DNA from: Colwellia sp. Arc7-635
GTDB lineage: Bacteria > Pseudomonadota > Gammaproteobacteria > Enterobacterales > Alteromonadaceae
Direction: 5' to 3'
DNA length: 64,000 bases
Assembly (NCBI RefSeq): GCF_003971255.1
Contig: NZ_CP034660.1
Location: 3,844,001-3,908,000, forward strand
Shown: positions 9,601-18,541 of the stretch, one piece after another
How the letters are laid out: the number at the start of each line of letters is the position of its first letter
How positions within the stretch are numbered: position 1 is the stretch's first letter
The notes under the pieces: generated by a model
Databases searched by the model: none
Told to the model about the DNA's origin: nothing
The model's input: only the letters and a program-made list of their open reading frames with translations
Program-made: the position numbers and the translations under genes

Positions 9601-11721
9601 TTATTTTCTAAGTGACTCTGAAATATTAACTGAGCAACGCGCTACTTCCATAATTTCATCAAATGCAATTGGAGAAGCTTGTCCTGATTGAATCGATTCA
9701 ATAAAAGCAGTAGAACAGTTAGCTTGACCTTTGTCTTGAGTCATTAATTTTTCTTTACTAAAGCCCTTCCAATCATAACCAATGAGTTTTCTGAAATTAT
9801 CAATTTGCAAAACACCATCATTTGCAAATACTTCAATACGCTCTTTAGCGAAAGCCTTGCCACCATTAGCTAAATAGTTAATGGTACCAAAAGAGCCATC
9901 TTTAAAAGTTAGCGTTATCGATGCTTTGTCTTCAGTTATATCCACACCGTCAGCCTTGCCCATGCAAGTAGCTGTAAAGCCCGTAATTTCACTTCCAGCT
10001 AAAAAGCGCATTAAATCAATATAATGGCAAGCTTCACCAATGATACGGCCTCCACCTATTTCCGGATCTTGTGTCCAATGATCACTAGGTATAGCACCAG
10101 CATTCATCGTCATAATAAATGCTTTAGGTTCAGCAACGTTTGCTAGTAGTTTTTTCATTTTGATTACATGAGGTGCAAATCGTCGGTTGTAACCAACCAT
10201 TACTTTACATTGGCCTTGCTGCTTATTATAAGCAATTTCAATAGCATCTAGTTCATCATGTGTTAACGCCAAAGGTTTTTCTACAAAAACATTCTTACCT
10301 GCATCTATTGCTTGTATCACCTGTTCAGCGTGTAAATTATGCTGTGTAGCAATAACAACGGTATTAACTGCTTTATTCTCGAGTAGTTGGGTTAAATCTG
10401 TAGAAGCATTAGCAAAATCATTTTTCTTGCCATGATGTACAGCACTAACACCACCACTGGTTAGCAAGGTATCAAGCCTTGCACCTGCTTCTTTAAAAGC
10501 GGGTATTAATACTCTTGATGCATAATTGCCACCGCCAATAAATCCACAAACAGCATCTTGTGCAGTGTAGTTTTGCGGCTCGCGTATACTCACTAGCTTT
10601 TTAGTTAACAAGTCATCAGCATTAGATGGGTAGTTCAACAAAATACCAAGAGAAGAACGATCATCTAGACATTTATAAGCATTAATTGCATCATCAATTT
10701 CGAAGCGGTGGCTTATCAATGGTTTCATATCTAAAGCACCTGACGACATTAAATCAAGTACAGCTTCAAAATTACGTTGTTCTGTCCAACGGACAAAACC
10801 TACAGGGTAATCATTGCCTTTGTCTTCGTATTCAGTGTCGTAACGACCAGGGCCGTACGAGCATGAAACTTGAAATGAAATTTCTTTTTCATAAAAGTCA
10901 GCTCTAGACAGCTCTAAACCAACCACACCAACTAATACAATACGACCACGCTGACGACACATATTTGCGCCATGACTAACAGGATCATTACTTTTAGTTG
11001 ACGCCGTAATAATTACAGCATCGACACCTTGCCCACGAGAAAACGCGTTTGCTTTAGCTATAGCATCTTCACCTTGCGATAGGTCAACTGTCTCAGCACC
11101 AAATTCACGCGCCATAGCACATTTTGAAGAATCAAAATCAATACCTAGAACACGACAACCGTTAGCTCTTAATAGCTGCACAGTTATCAAACCAATTAAA
11201 CCAAGGCCAGTAACAACAACAGTTTCACCAATGGTTGGGTTAGCAATTCTAACACCTTGCATTGCGATAGCTGCTAGTACAGTAAAAGCAGCACTTTCAT
11301 CGTCAACATTACTTGGTATAGCCGCACATAAGTTTTTAGGAACACGAACGATTTCGGCATGATTACCGTTTGAAATAACGCGAGAACCTACCTCAAAAGC
11401 AGTACCGCCATTATCTTGTACAATGCCAACATTGCAATAACCAAGAGGAAGCGGTTGGTCGAGCTTAGAGCGCACTGCATCTATTGTTGGCATTAGTCCG
11501 TCAGTTTTAACTTTACCTAATACCATCTTAACTTTATCAGGTTGGGAGCGGGCTTTTTGGATCCAGCCCGACTTACCAAAATCGATAAGCATACGTTCTG
11601 TACCAACAGAAACTAAAGATTTTGTGGTGGATATTAATAACTGCCCGTTTTTATTCTGAGGACAAGGCACTTCTACTAACTGAGTTTCACCGTTAGCTAT
11701 GTTTTGTAGGATTTGTTTCAT
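9601..11721 (-). CDS. Two-domain oxidoreductase: zinc-type alcohol dehydrogenase fused to Gfo/Idh/MocA dehydrogenase
   Basis: A 706-residue fusion. Residues about 1-370 resemble medium-chain zinc-binding dehydrogenases, with the Rossmann signature VVVTGLGLIGLITVQLL and GYCNVGIVQDNGG. Residues about 385-706 form a Gfo/Idh/MocA unit with CGFIGGGNYASRVLIPAF, the EKPLAL motif and GEACHYIDLMRFLAGS. Such two-domain proteins recur in capsule and O-antigen loci, often beside a heparinase II/III gene as here. They are presumed to oxidise and reduce a sugar or nucleotide sugar in one polypeptide; the substrate is unknown. It is 110 bases upstream of the heparinase-like start and 30 bases after the acyltransferase stop. 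Confidence 0.9.
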   Translation of the reverse strand: MKQILQNIANGETQLVEVPCPQNKNGQLLISTTKSLVSVGTERMLIDFGKSGWIQKARSQPDKVKMVLGKVKTDGLMPTIDAVRSKLDQPLPLGYCNVGIVQDNGGTAFEVGSRVISNGNHAEIVRVPKNLCAAIPSNVDDESAAFTVLAAIAMQGVRIANPTIGETVVVTGLGLIGLITVQLLRANGCRVLGIDFDSSKCAMAREFGAETVDLSQGEDAIAKANAFSRGQGVDAVIITASTKSNDPVSHGANMCRQRGRIVLVGVVGLELSRADFYEKEISFQVSCSYGPGRYDTEYEDKGNDYPVGFVRWTEQRNFEAVLDLMSSGALDMKPLISHRFEIDDAINAYKCLDDRSSLGILLNYPSNADDLLTKKLVSIREPQNYTAQDAVCGFIGGGNYASRVLIPAFKEAGARLDTLLTSGGVSAVHHGKKNDFANASTDLTQLLENKAVNTVVIATQHNLHAEQVIQAIDAGKNVFVEKPLALTHDELDAIEIAYNKQQGQCKVMVGYNRRFAPHVIKMKKLLANVAEPKAFIMTMNAGAIPSDHWTQDPEIGGGRIIGEACHYIDLMRFLAGSEITGFTATCMGKADGVDITEDKASITLTFKDGSFGTINYLANGGKAFAKERIEVFANDGVLQIDNFRKLIGYDWKGFSKEKLMTQDKGQANCSTAFIESIQSGQASPIAFDEIMEVARCSVNISESLRK

Positions 11722-11751
11722 TCTAATATTTCCAATGGTGTCTAAAGAGGT

Positions 11752-12237
11752 TTATGAATAACTGTTAGGAAGTTTGCGGAAACGTATCAACTTAGCAGGA
11801 TTACCACCGTAAATTGCATTTTCAGGAACGTCTTTAGTAACAATAGATCCCGCAGCAATTACGGAACCAGTCCGAAGTGTCACACCGTGCATAACTATTA
11901 CACCATGGCCAATCCAAACATTAGATTCTACAGTTATACACTTAATTTCATCACGCCCTGACAGGTTGATATTTGTACTTATGTTGTCGATTTTATGATC
12001 CCCACCAACAAATGAAACATTAGATGCAACCAAAACGTCATTAGCTATACTAACATGGCAGGACAAAGATGAATTTCTACCAATATATGTGTTAGCTCCA
12101 ATCTGAATATTTCTTTTTGCGGAAAAAAAAGCGCCACGTTCAATAAATGAGTTTTTCCCAACTGAGATTATCCCTCCCTTTAAACGACCAATGTTAACTC
12201 GTATACTAGTAAAGATTGTCCTGATAAACTTGCTAAT
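11752..12237 (-). CDS. Hexapeptide-repeat acyltransferase (WcaF-like), apparent ATT start
   Basis: Left-handed beta-helix acyltransferase, probably O-acetylating a sugar of the repeat unit. The C-terminal signature GHGVIVMHGVTLRTGSVIAA and GGNPAKLIRFRK is typical of WcaF/maltose acetyltransferase-like proteins. The only conventional start in frame is a TTG at 12066 that would give 104 residues and cut into the hexapeptide repeats. The homologous frame continues upstream (KFIRTIFTSIRVNIGRLKGG and ISVGKNSFIERGAFFSA) to an ATT at 12237 preceded by the strong Shine-Dalgarno GAGGGG and overlapping the TAG of the previous gene (AATTAG). This gives 161 residues, normal for the family. Either ATT is the start or an ATG has mutated. 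Confidence 0.75.
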   Translation of the reverse strand: MSKFIRTIFTSIRVNIGRLKGGIISVGKNSFIERGAFFSAKRNIQIGANTYIGRNSSLSCHVSIANDVLVASNVSFVGGDHKIDNISTNINLSGRDEIKCITVESNVWIGHGVIVMHGVTLRTGSVIAAGSIVTKDVPENAIYGGNPAKLIRFRKLPNSYS

Positions 12238-13366
12238 TTTTTTTCCCCTCTAAAACGAACTCTATTGCATTATTTATTTGCTGTACATAATTAGAGATAT
12301 TATGTTCTTCTGTTGTACTTGATGCGTTAACTTTCATTGACTTTAGCTTTTCAGGGTTCATCTTGAGATCTTTGAGATATTCGAATAGCTTAAGCTCATT
12401 TAACTCATCATCAATTATCCCATTTTTACCGTTAATTAAGTCCTTTTCACAACCATCCCCAATACCGCAAATAACAGGAATTCCATGGCACAACATATCC
12501 GACACAGCTAATCCGCCTAAACCTGGCATCACAAATACATCTTTATCATGTACAACGTTAATTAATGCTCCATCAACTTTCCCATGAAATATAACAGAAT
12601 CATACATTTCATTCTGTCTAACATATTGTTCAAGCCTTAGCTTATCCGAGCCACCACCAACGATATGAAGCTCTGTATCTCTATATAAACTGTTAAAACT
12701 TTTAAATGAATTAATTAACATATCAATATTCTTATTAGGCTCTAAAGCACCGACAAAAAGTACCTTAAAAACTTGAGAGTTATGTACATTATGATGAGTT
12801 TTTCTAAATGCTTCTATCTCACTCTGTCTTTTTTCAGTGTCAACAACATTTACTGCAACGAAAATATTTTTTTCTTCTATCCCTATTTTCTTGTAATACT
12901 TACTACCCTCAGAACTATAAGCAACAATTGCATCAGCTCTTTTTTCAATGGGTATAATAAAAGGATCTAAATACTTTCGAATAGAACTTTTTTTCCTCCC
13001 CCTTATTTCACCTAACCCCCACTGAATCATTTTTTTACGGAAAAGTTTACAGTATAAAAAAATAGAAATATTATTAATAAAATTAGATGCCCCTTCACAT
13101 AGTACGACATCAGGCCTAAACCTTACCAACTCAAAAAAAAGTCCTAGGCTAACAGGTAAAAGCATATTGCCATTCGTTTTTTTATATGCCAAAGGAATTG
13201 AGTGTAATTTTTTAGTTGTAAAATTGAAAGGACCTTTAGCACTAACAACTTTAGTGTTTTGAAAGTCACATCCATAGAAAACTTTAAAATCTTTATCTTG
13301 CGACAAACGTTCAAATACAGGCACTCTCCAACCTTGTATTACTCTGTAAACAACAGCTAATTTCAT
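12233..13366 (-). CDS. Glycosyltransferase family 4 protein
   Basis: A 377-residue GT-B glycosyltransferase. The N-terminus KLAVVYRVIQGWRVPVFERL is typical of GT4 enzymes acting on lipid-linked oligosaccharides; near residue 200 QVFKVLFVGALEPNKNIDML begins the C-terminal Rossmann domain, and PGLGGLAVSDMLCHGIPVIC near 280 is the donor-binding region. One short basic hydrophobic stretch near residue 100 suggests membrane contact. Its ATG overlaps the polymerase gene stop by 4 bases (ATGA), and its stop overlaps the presumed ATT start of the acyltransferase, so the three are translationally coupled. Donor sugar unknown. Confidence 0.88.
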   Translation of the reverse strand: MKLAVVYRVIQGWRVPVFERLSQDKDFKVFYGCDFQNTKVVSAKGPFNFTTKKLHSIPLAYKKTNGNMLLPVSLGLFFELVRFRPDVVLCEGASNFINNISIFLYCKLFRKKMIQWGLGEIRGRKKSSIRKYLDPFIIPIEKRADAIVAYSSEGSKYYKKIGIEEKNIFVAVNVVDTEKRQSEIEAFRKTHHNVHNSQVFKVLFVGALEPNKNIDMLINSFKSFNSLYRDTELHIVGGGSDKLRLEQYVRQNEMYDSVIFHGKVDGALINVVHDKDVFVMPGLGGLAVSDMLCHGIPVICGIGDGCEKDLINGKNGIIDDELNELKLFEYLKDLKMNPEKLKSMKVNASSTTEEHNISNYVQQINNAIEFVLEGKKN

Positions 13367-14556
13367 CTATTAAAAGCCCTCATGCAGTTATTCTCTAGTT
13401 TTTGTATTTTTATAAGGCCACATTCAATTAAATTAGAGTTTGGTCGAGCTATTAAATAATAAAAATATGCCCAAAATAATGTACCATCTAAAAATCCAAT
13501 ATTGACCCTTGATAACTGCATTGCAAGGACCAACAACAATAAATGAAGAAAGATATTTATTTTAAACCCCTCTAAAAAAAACATTATAATAATTGCTCCT
13601 ATGTAGATAGATAGTGCCAATATACCTCCATCAGTAATAAGGTTGATGAGTGCACTTTCTGAACCATTACCAATGATTGATGTAGTTTGCCCAGGAGAAC
13701 CTATAAAGTATTCAATAATATTATAACTATCGTAAATGGTCATATGAGAAAACCAAAAATCAATCCTCTCATTGTTGCTTGAATGATCAGTGTCTAATGT
13801 ACCACTTAATCGATTTATAATAATTTGTGATTGCTCTAAAGTACTATAATAATAAAAACTAGCGATAAGAATAATGACAAACAGTAACGAAAAAAAGATA
13901 CTCAACGGCGACATAAAATGTTTTATTTTCATTCGATACAATAACTCTATAATAACAGCTAGGAAAACTATTAACATAGCCAATCTAGAGCCCGATAATA
14001 TTGCAAAAAAAAGTAATACAATGAACCATTTCACATTCAACGTTCTTATAAAGAGTAAGGTAAAAACTAAAATAAACGCACCGGCTTCTTTTGAATAAGA
14101 TATAAACCCCTTTGCTCTACCAATAAAAGAAGGATAATCAGAAGTTGGCTCCAGAAGATAAGAAATAGTTGCGAACTCGTAAATCATTGCTAAAAGATTA
14201 ACAAGTATAAATATTTTTATCATTTTCAGATAGCTATCAAAGTGTAATGAAAATAAACTTCCAAAAATAATTGAAATATAAAAGAACATTAAGGGGAGGT
14301 TTTGAGCTGGAGAATATATCCCGCAAAGGCCTCCAAGTATAATTAAAAAGCTGAAGAATAGTAAGCAGCCGAATAGGTACTTAAAGTTTTTTTGTGACCC
14401 CTCTAAAATAATTATTATATATGAACCTAATAGAAAAAAAATTAATGTTAGTAGTTTAATAACAGGGGCGTATTGATACCAAAATTGGGATAAATATATT
14501 GAAATAAATCCCAAAAATATGATTAGCTTATGTAGTGTGCTTAATCTCATAAACAT
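13363..14556 (-). CDS. Polytopic membrane protein, probable repeat-unit polymerase (Wzy-like)
   Basis: A 397-residue protein with about ten to twelve hydrophobic segments and a larger loop around residues 260-310 (RLSGTLDTDHSSNNERIDFW), the layout of Wzy O-antigen polymerases and O-antigen ligase relatives. It would join lipid-linked repeat units at the periplasmic face of the inner membrane. Sequence conservation in Wzy is poor, so the call rests on topology plus location among wzx, wzz and glycosyltransferase genes and the absence of another candidate in the locus. ATGs at 14556 and 14550 are both possible. The segment is very AT-rich. Confidence 0.75.
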   Translation of the reverse strand: MFMRLSTLHKLIIFLGFISIYLSQFWYQYAPVIKLLTLIFFLLGSYIIIILEGSQKNFKYLFGCLLFFSFLIILGGLCGIYSPAQNLPLMFFYISIIFGSLFSLHFDSYLKMIKIFILVNLLAMIYEFATISYLLEPTSDYPSFIGRAKGFISYSKEAGAFILVFTLLFIRTLNVKWFIVLLFFAILSGSRLAMLIVFLAVIIELLYRMKIKHFMSPLSIFFSLLFVIILIASFYYYSTLEQSQIIINRLSGTLDTDHSSNNERIDFWFSHMTIYDSYNIIEYFIGSPGQTTSIIGNGSESALINLITDGGILALSIYIGAIIIMFFLEGFKINIFLHLLLLVLAMQLSRVNIGFLDGTLFWAYFYYLIARPNSNLIECGLIKIQKLENNCMRAFNR

Positions 14557-14561
14557 AATTA

Positions 14562-15773
14562 TTACTGCTCTTTGAGTACACGCATAATTAGCTCATTATA
14601 TTCTAGCGCTTTTGACTTGAATGAAGAGCGCTTAGCAAAGTTATATAATGACTTACCATCATTTCTATTAAACATTTCAACTAAACTGTTAGATATTGCC
14701 ACTTCACACGGTATACAAGAAATCCCTATATCATTTTCCTTTATCAGGTTGTCAACAGCACCACCACAATTCACACTAAAAGTAGAAAGCCCTAGAGCAG
14801 GATGTTCATAAATTTTAGTTGAAACTAAATAAGGATACTCTTTAGCATTAAATTGTAATGCAAAAATAGAATTTACATATTTAGATGTTAACTCTTTTTG
14901 CGATATTGGCTGATGTAATATAAAAATATTATTATCAAACAAATTTTTATATTTATTTAGCAACCACATTGATACTCGACCATAAAAATGAACGCTATGC
15001 CCTAACAATATATCAGGGTTATTGTTACATGCATTAAAAAATGGTTCCGCGACTACATCACGACCATTTGCTAACGTACCTGCATGAATAATACCTTTCT
15101 TTACCGTATTGTTATTTATATTTCCAGCAACGACATGAAAATTATGCCCATTTTCTATTACATTAGACTTTCTTGCCCCACCAGTTATCAAATGGGATAA
15201 AGCACTTGTAACAAATACATTTGCATCCGCGACTTCTAGAGCAACTTCCTGCCATTTTTTAACTTTTTCAAATTGCCATCGGAACATATATTTTTTAAAG
15301 GGGTTATGCACCCATGGGTCTCTAATATCTTGAATAAGCTTAAAACTCCCACCTGACTTTATTTTTGCTTCTGCTGCCCATCTATTAGCTTGAAAAGGAT
15401 GCCCTGTAGCAATCACTACTTTCACATTATATTGCTCTACTACTTCTAGTATTTTAGGAACCAAGTATTTCCCCCAGTATTGAGCTTCATCATCGAACCA
15501 AAAAACACTTCTAATTTTATTTACCGCAAAAGAAAATAGTGAAGTTAACAAACGGTTTTTAAACTTTATAGAGGTTAGTTTATAAAATGGTTCAGACTTT
15601 ACTTTATGTACAATAACATTTTCGTGGACTATAGGTACACTTCCTCTATCCACTGTTAATACATGAAGTTTATAGCCCATCTGACCAAGGTATTGAGTTA
15701 GATGAGCCCATCTATTCGCACCTACACCACTGAAAGGAGGATATTTATGAGCAATTATTATTAAATTAGTCAT
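14562..15773 (-). CDS. Glycosyltransferase (GT4-like)
   Basis: A GT-B-like protein with N-terminal TNLIIIAHKYPPFSGVGANR, the typical first strand and loop of GT4 enzymes, followed by YLGQMGYKLHVLTVDRG. The C-terminal half holds KGIIHAGTLANGRD and KIYEHPALGLSTFSVN, a donor-site-like region. The frame extends to 15854, into the end of the asparagine-synthase gene, but that extension (27 residues) has no family character; the ATG at 15773 just after the asnB-like stop is the better start, giving 403 residues. The Shine-Dalgarno is weak. Donor and acceptor are unknown. Confidence 0.82.
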   Translation of the reverse strand: MTNLIIIAHKYPPFSGVGANRWAHLTQYLGQMGYKLHVLTVDRGSVPIVHENVIVHKVKSEPFYKLTSIKFKNRLLTSLFSFAVNKIRSVFWFDDEAQYWGKYLVPKILEVVEQYNVKVVIATGHPFQANRWAAEAKIKSGGSFKLIQDIRDPWVHNPFKKYMFRWQFEKVKKWQEVALEVADANVFVTSALSHLITGGARKSNVIENGHNFHVVAGNINNNTVKKGIIHAGTLANGRDVVAEPFFNACNNNPDILLGHSVHFYGRVSMWLLNKYKNLFDNNIFILHQPISQKELTSKYVNSIFALQFNAKEYPYLVSTKIYEHPALGLSTFSVNCGGAVDNLIKENDIGISCIPCEVAISNSLVEMFNRNDGKSLYNFAKRSSFKSKALEYNELIMRVLKEQ

Positions 15774-15778
15774 ATATA

Positions 15779-17671
15779 CTAAGCTTTCTCCGTCGGTTTT
15801 AACCACATTAGCTTCCATTTGTAGAGACAATAAACCCTCCAAATTACCGCCCAATCATTATGCTTATCGACAGTGTATTCTTGATATAAAAGTATTAGCG
15901 CAGAAGTATCAATAAAATCAAAAAGGCCATTTTTTTCAATGTCCTTAAAACAGGCATCTAATTCAGTTTTCATTTCGTTTTTTTGCCACAGCTCTTGGGG
16001 TGATGTAAAGCCTGTTTTATCTTTTCGATTCCTAACTTCATCCGCAAGATATTTAGTGCCGATATCTCGTAACTGAATTTTTGTGACTCCATTTTGAATG
16101 TACTCATCAGAATTCAAAGCAAATGCCCTTTTAACCAATCTAAAATCGAGGAATGGCAACCTTGATTCAAGTGAGAAGTGCATCGAATTTTTATCTTCAT
16201 ATCGTAAGTATTCTCTTAATGCACTAAAATTTAAATTTTTATAAAAGTTATTTTTTAGCTTACTTCTAAATGGCTTAGGGGGTTTGTCCCTCTTAAATGA
16301 TTTATTAAAGAGCTTATACTTGTCTTTTCTTTGAAAACTCAATGACAAAATTGATTTAACTGAAACGCTAACAGCAGCCTTCCAAGATAAATTTTTATAT
16401 CGTTTGAACGCTCTGAATTCATGAAATAGTTTTATAAATTTCAGCCTGTTCAAAAGGTCTAAGAAATAAGTATAATAATGCTCAGTGTAACCCGAAAATA
16501 TTTCGTCTGCACCTTGACCATTTAGTAGCACTTTAACGTCTCCGGTCTGAGCCACTTCTTTGTAAATCAAATATTGAGATAATACTGATAAACTACGAAA
16601 AGGAAGCTCTTGAATATAAATTAACTCCTCTATATATTTGGATAAGTCATCAGCTTTTGGATAAACAAAATTTGGGGTGAACTTAAGGAGATCAGCTGTT
16701 TTATCGATATATTTTTTTTCAGAGAATTCTTCTTCTTTAAAAACAGCTGAGTATGAATTGAAATTATTCAATCCATGACTCTCATTTATAAGACCTACAA
16801 TTAGAGATGAATCAATACCACCACTTAACAAGGAACCAATTTGGACGTCTGACCGCAAACGAATATCTATTGAGCTTTTTAAGAGTTCCTCAACATTACT
16901 TTTATTTGCACTTACAGATAGCTCCCGGCTATCCCAGAAAGTAAATTTATTTAAATCTCCGTTAAAAATTTCAATGTATTGCCCAGGTAAAACCTGTTTA
17001 ACTTGTTTAAACATTGTATGTTCAGAATAGTCAGTTTCACTGTATCTGAGATATTGATATACTGCTTGATCATCAACTTCAGTTAACTCTTTTAACTCTG
17101 CAATAAACTTTATTTCTGAGGAGAAATGAACGGTTCCATTTTCTGTAGAGTAATAAAGTGGCTTTATTCCAAATTGATCCCTTGTCAATACGGTTTTTTT
17201 ACTTTCAATATCATATATAGCTGCGGCCCACATACCATTAAATTTTTTAAAAGCACCGGATCCCCACATCACATATGCAGCAACGAAAACTTCTGTATCG
17301 GTTAAAGTATTAAACACAACACCTAACTTTTCAAGTTCCACCTTCAGCTCTAAGTAATTATAAATTTCACCATTATAAACAACAACATACTTACCCATAC
17401 AAAAAGGTTGATGACCTGCAACTGTTAAATCTATAATACTTAATCTGCGATGAGATAACACAAGCTCGCATTCATTAATATCTCGTATATGGCCCAAGTG
17501 ATTTAATTCACTAACTGTATCATCCCCTTTTAGCATAAATGAACCATCATTTGAGATTGCAAAAATCCCTTCATCGTCAGGTCCCCTGTGCGCAGTTTTC
17601 AAATGTGCTTTGTAGAAATTTTTTGCACAAATAGTGTCACTTATAGAGACAACCCCATTAATACCACACAA
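15779..17671 (-). CDS. Asparagine synthase (glutamine-hydrolysing)-type amidotransferase
   Basis: A 630-residue AsnB-family protein. The glutaminase domain begins with Cys2 (MCGINGVVSIS), which becomes the N-terminal nucleophile, and includes AHRGPDDEGIF, LSHRRLSIIDL and YNGEIYNYLELK. The synthetase domain has the ATP-pyrophosphatase loop SLLSGGIDSSLI near residue 285 and LLNGQGADEIFSGY near 390. In polysaccharide loci such proteins (for example WbpS-like) are believed to amidate uronic acids with glutamine as nitrogen donor. Since UDP-ManNAcA and UDP-GalNAcA genes are in the same locus, a uronamide product is plausible but inferred. It lies between the nitroreductase-like gene and a glycosyltransferase. 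Confidence 0.92.
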   Translation of the reverse strand: MCGINGVVSISDTICAKNFYKAHLKTAHRGPDDEGIFAISNDGSFMLKGDDTVSELNHLGHIRDINECELVLSHRRLSIIDLTVAGHQPFCMGKYVVVYNGEIYNYLELKVELEKLGVVFNTLTDTEVFVAAYVMWGSGAFKKFNGMWAAAIYDIESKKTVLTRDQFGIKPLYYSTENGTVHFSSEIKFIAELKELTEVDDQAVYQYLRYSETDYSEHTMFKQVKQVLPGQYIEIFNGDLNKFTFWDSRELSVSANKSNVEELLKSSIDIRLRSDVQIGSLLSGGIDSSLIVGLINESHGLNNFNSYSAVFKEEEFSEKKYIDKTADLLKFTPNFVYPKADDLSKYIEELIYIQELPFRSLSVLSQYLIYKEVAQTGDVKVLLNGQGADEIFSGYTEHYYTYFLDLLNRLKFIKLFHEFRAFKRYKNLSWKAAVSVSVKSILSLSFQRKDKYKLFNKSFKRDKPPKPFRSKLKNNFYKNLNFSALREYLRYEDKNSMHFSLESRLPFLDFRLVKRAFALNSDEYIQNGVTKIQLRDIGTKYLADEVRNRKDKTGFTSPQELWQKNEMKTELDACFKDIEKNGLFDFIDTSALILLYQEYTVDKHNDWAVIWRVYCLYKWKLMWLKPTEKA

Positions 17672-17685
17672 ATTTATATTCCTTT

Positions 17686-18540
17686 TTAATTTTTATAAAA
17701 CTTAACTAAACTATCAACGGTAGCTCTTGGAGGTTTACTAACTATTTCATTTGGGGTACCAACTAAGATAGTCAATAAACAATAATATTCTTTTTCTAAA
17801 TTAAACTTTTGCCTATACTCATTTTGAGGTTTATCTAAGTGTTCGCTGGCATAACAACAACAACAGCCTAAACCGATACGCTTTGCTTCAAGTATAAAGT
17901 TTTGGGAGAACATCCCAACGTCAATAGCAGCTGAAAACTTCTCCGTATAGTTGCTTCTATTGTAATAAATAAACACTCTATATGCCGCAGCCGCAAACAT
18001 GCTAGAGTTCAATGCACTTGATTCATTAGTCTTAGGCAAAGAGTTTTCGACCACAACGACTTTAAACGCTTGCCGATTACATGATGCAGGTGCTAACTGT
18101 GCAGTTTCTATACACTGATAAATTAATTTTTTTTCTGGCTTATCTTTAGACCAAAACCTAACCGATGGTACGCTGAATATATTTTCATTATTTAATTCTA
18201 ATTGCCCAAATTGCACTATAGGTTCTTGATATTCTAACCAACGCTCATACTGTGCTAAAACATGCTCTGCCCACTTTAAAATTCTCGGTTGGTCTAATTC
18301 TCGTGTCTTGCACTCCTTCAATAACTTAGATACATACATTTTCCTTTCTAAGCCATGTTTTGCTTTATAAGGGTTTTTTATATTTTTATCTAACAAATGG
18401 GCTTCATGCTTAAGTTTAGCGACCAAGTAATCATTTGTAACTTTCGATAAGGGCTTAGCTGCTGCAAGCTGAAAGCATAAAGGGTTTAAAGTTTTAAACT
18501 TTAATGAGTCCATAAGCCCTTTTAGAATTTTTTTAAGCAT
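17686..18540 (-). CDS. Nitroreductase-like flavoprotein of polysaccharide locus
   Basis: A 284-residue protein whose C-terminal two thirds fit the nitroreductase fold: PSVRFWSKDKPEKKLIYQCI followed by AQLAPASCNRQAFKVVVVE (FMN-binding region), then AAIDVGMFSQNFILEAKRIG and VGTPNEIVSKPPR. The first 110 residues are a helical extension without clear family. Nitroreductase-family proteins recur in polysaccharide gene clusters but their reaction there is not established; reduction or oxidation of a sugar intermediate is possible. A run of four consecutive cysteines (GLGCCCCYAS) is unusual. It is 2 bases from the upstream gene and 15 bases from the AsnB-like gene, so the three are probably cotranslated. 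Confidence 0.75.
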   Translation of the reverse strand: MLKKILKGLMDSLKFKTLNPLCFQLAAAKPLSKVTNDYLVAKLKHEAHLLDKNIKNPYKAKHGLERKMYVSKLLKECKTRELDQPRILKWAEHVLAQYERWLEYQEPIVQFGQLELNNENIFSVPSVRFWSKDKPEKKLIYQCIETAQLAPASCNRQAFKVVVVENSLPKTNESSALNSSMFAAAAYRVFIYYNRSNYTEKFSAAIDVGMFSQNFILEAKRIGLGCCCCYASEHLDKPQNEYRQKFNLEKEYYCLLTILVGTPNEIVSKPPRATVDSLVKFYKN

Positions 18541-18541
18541 A

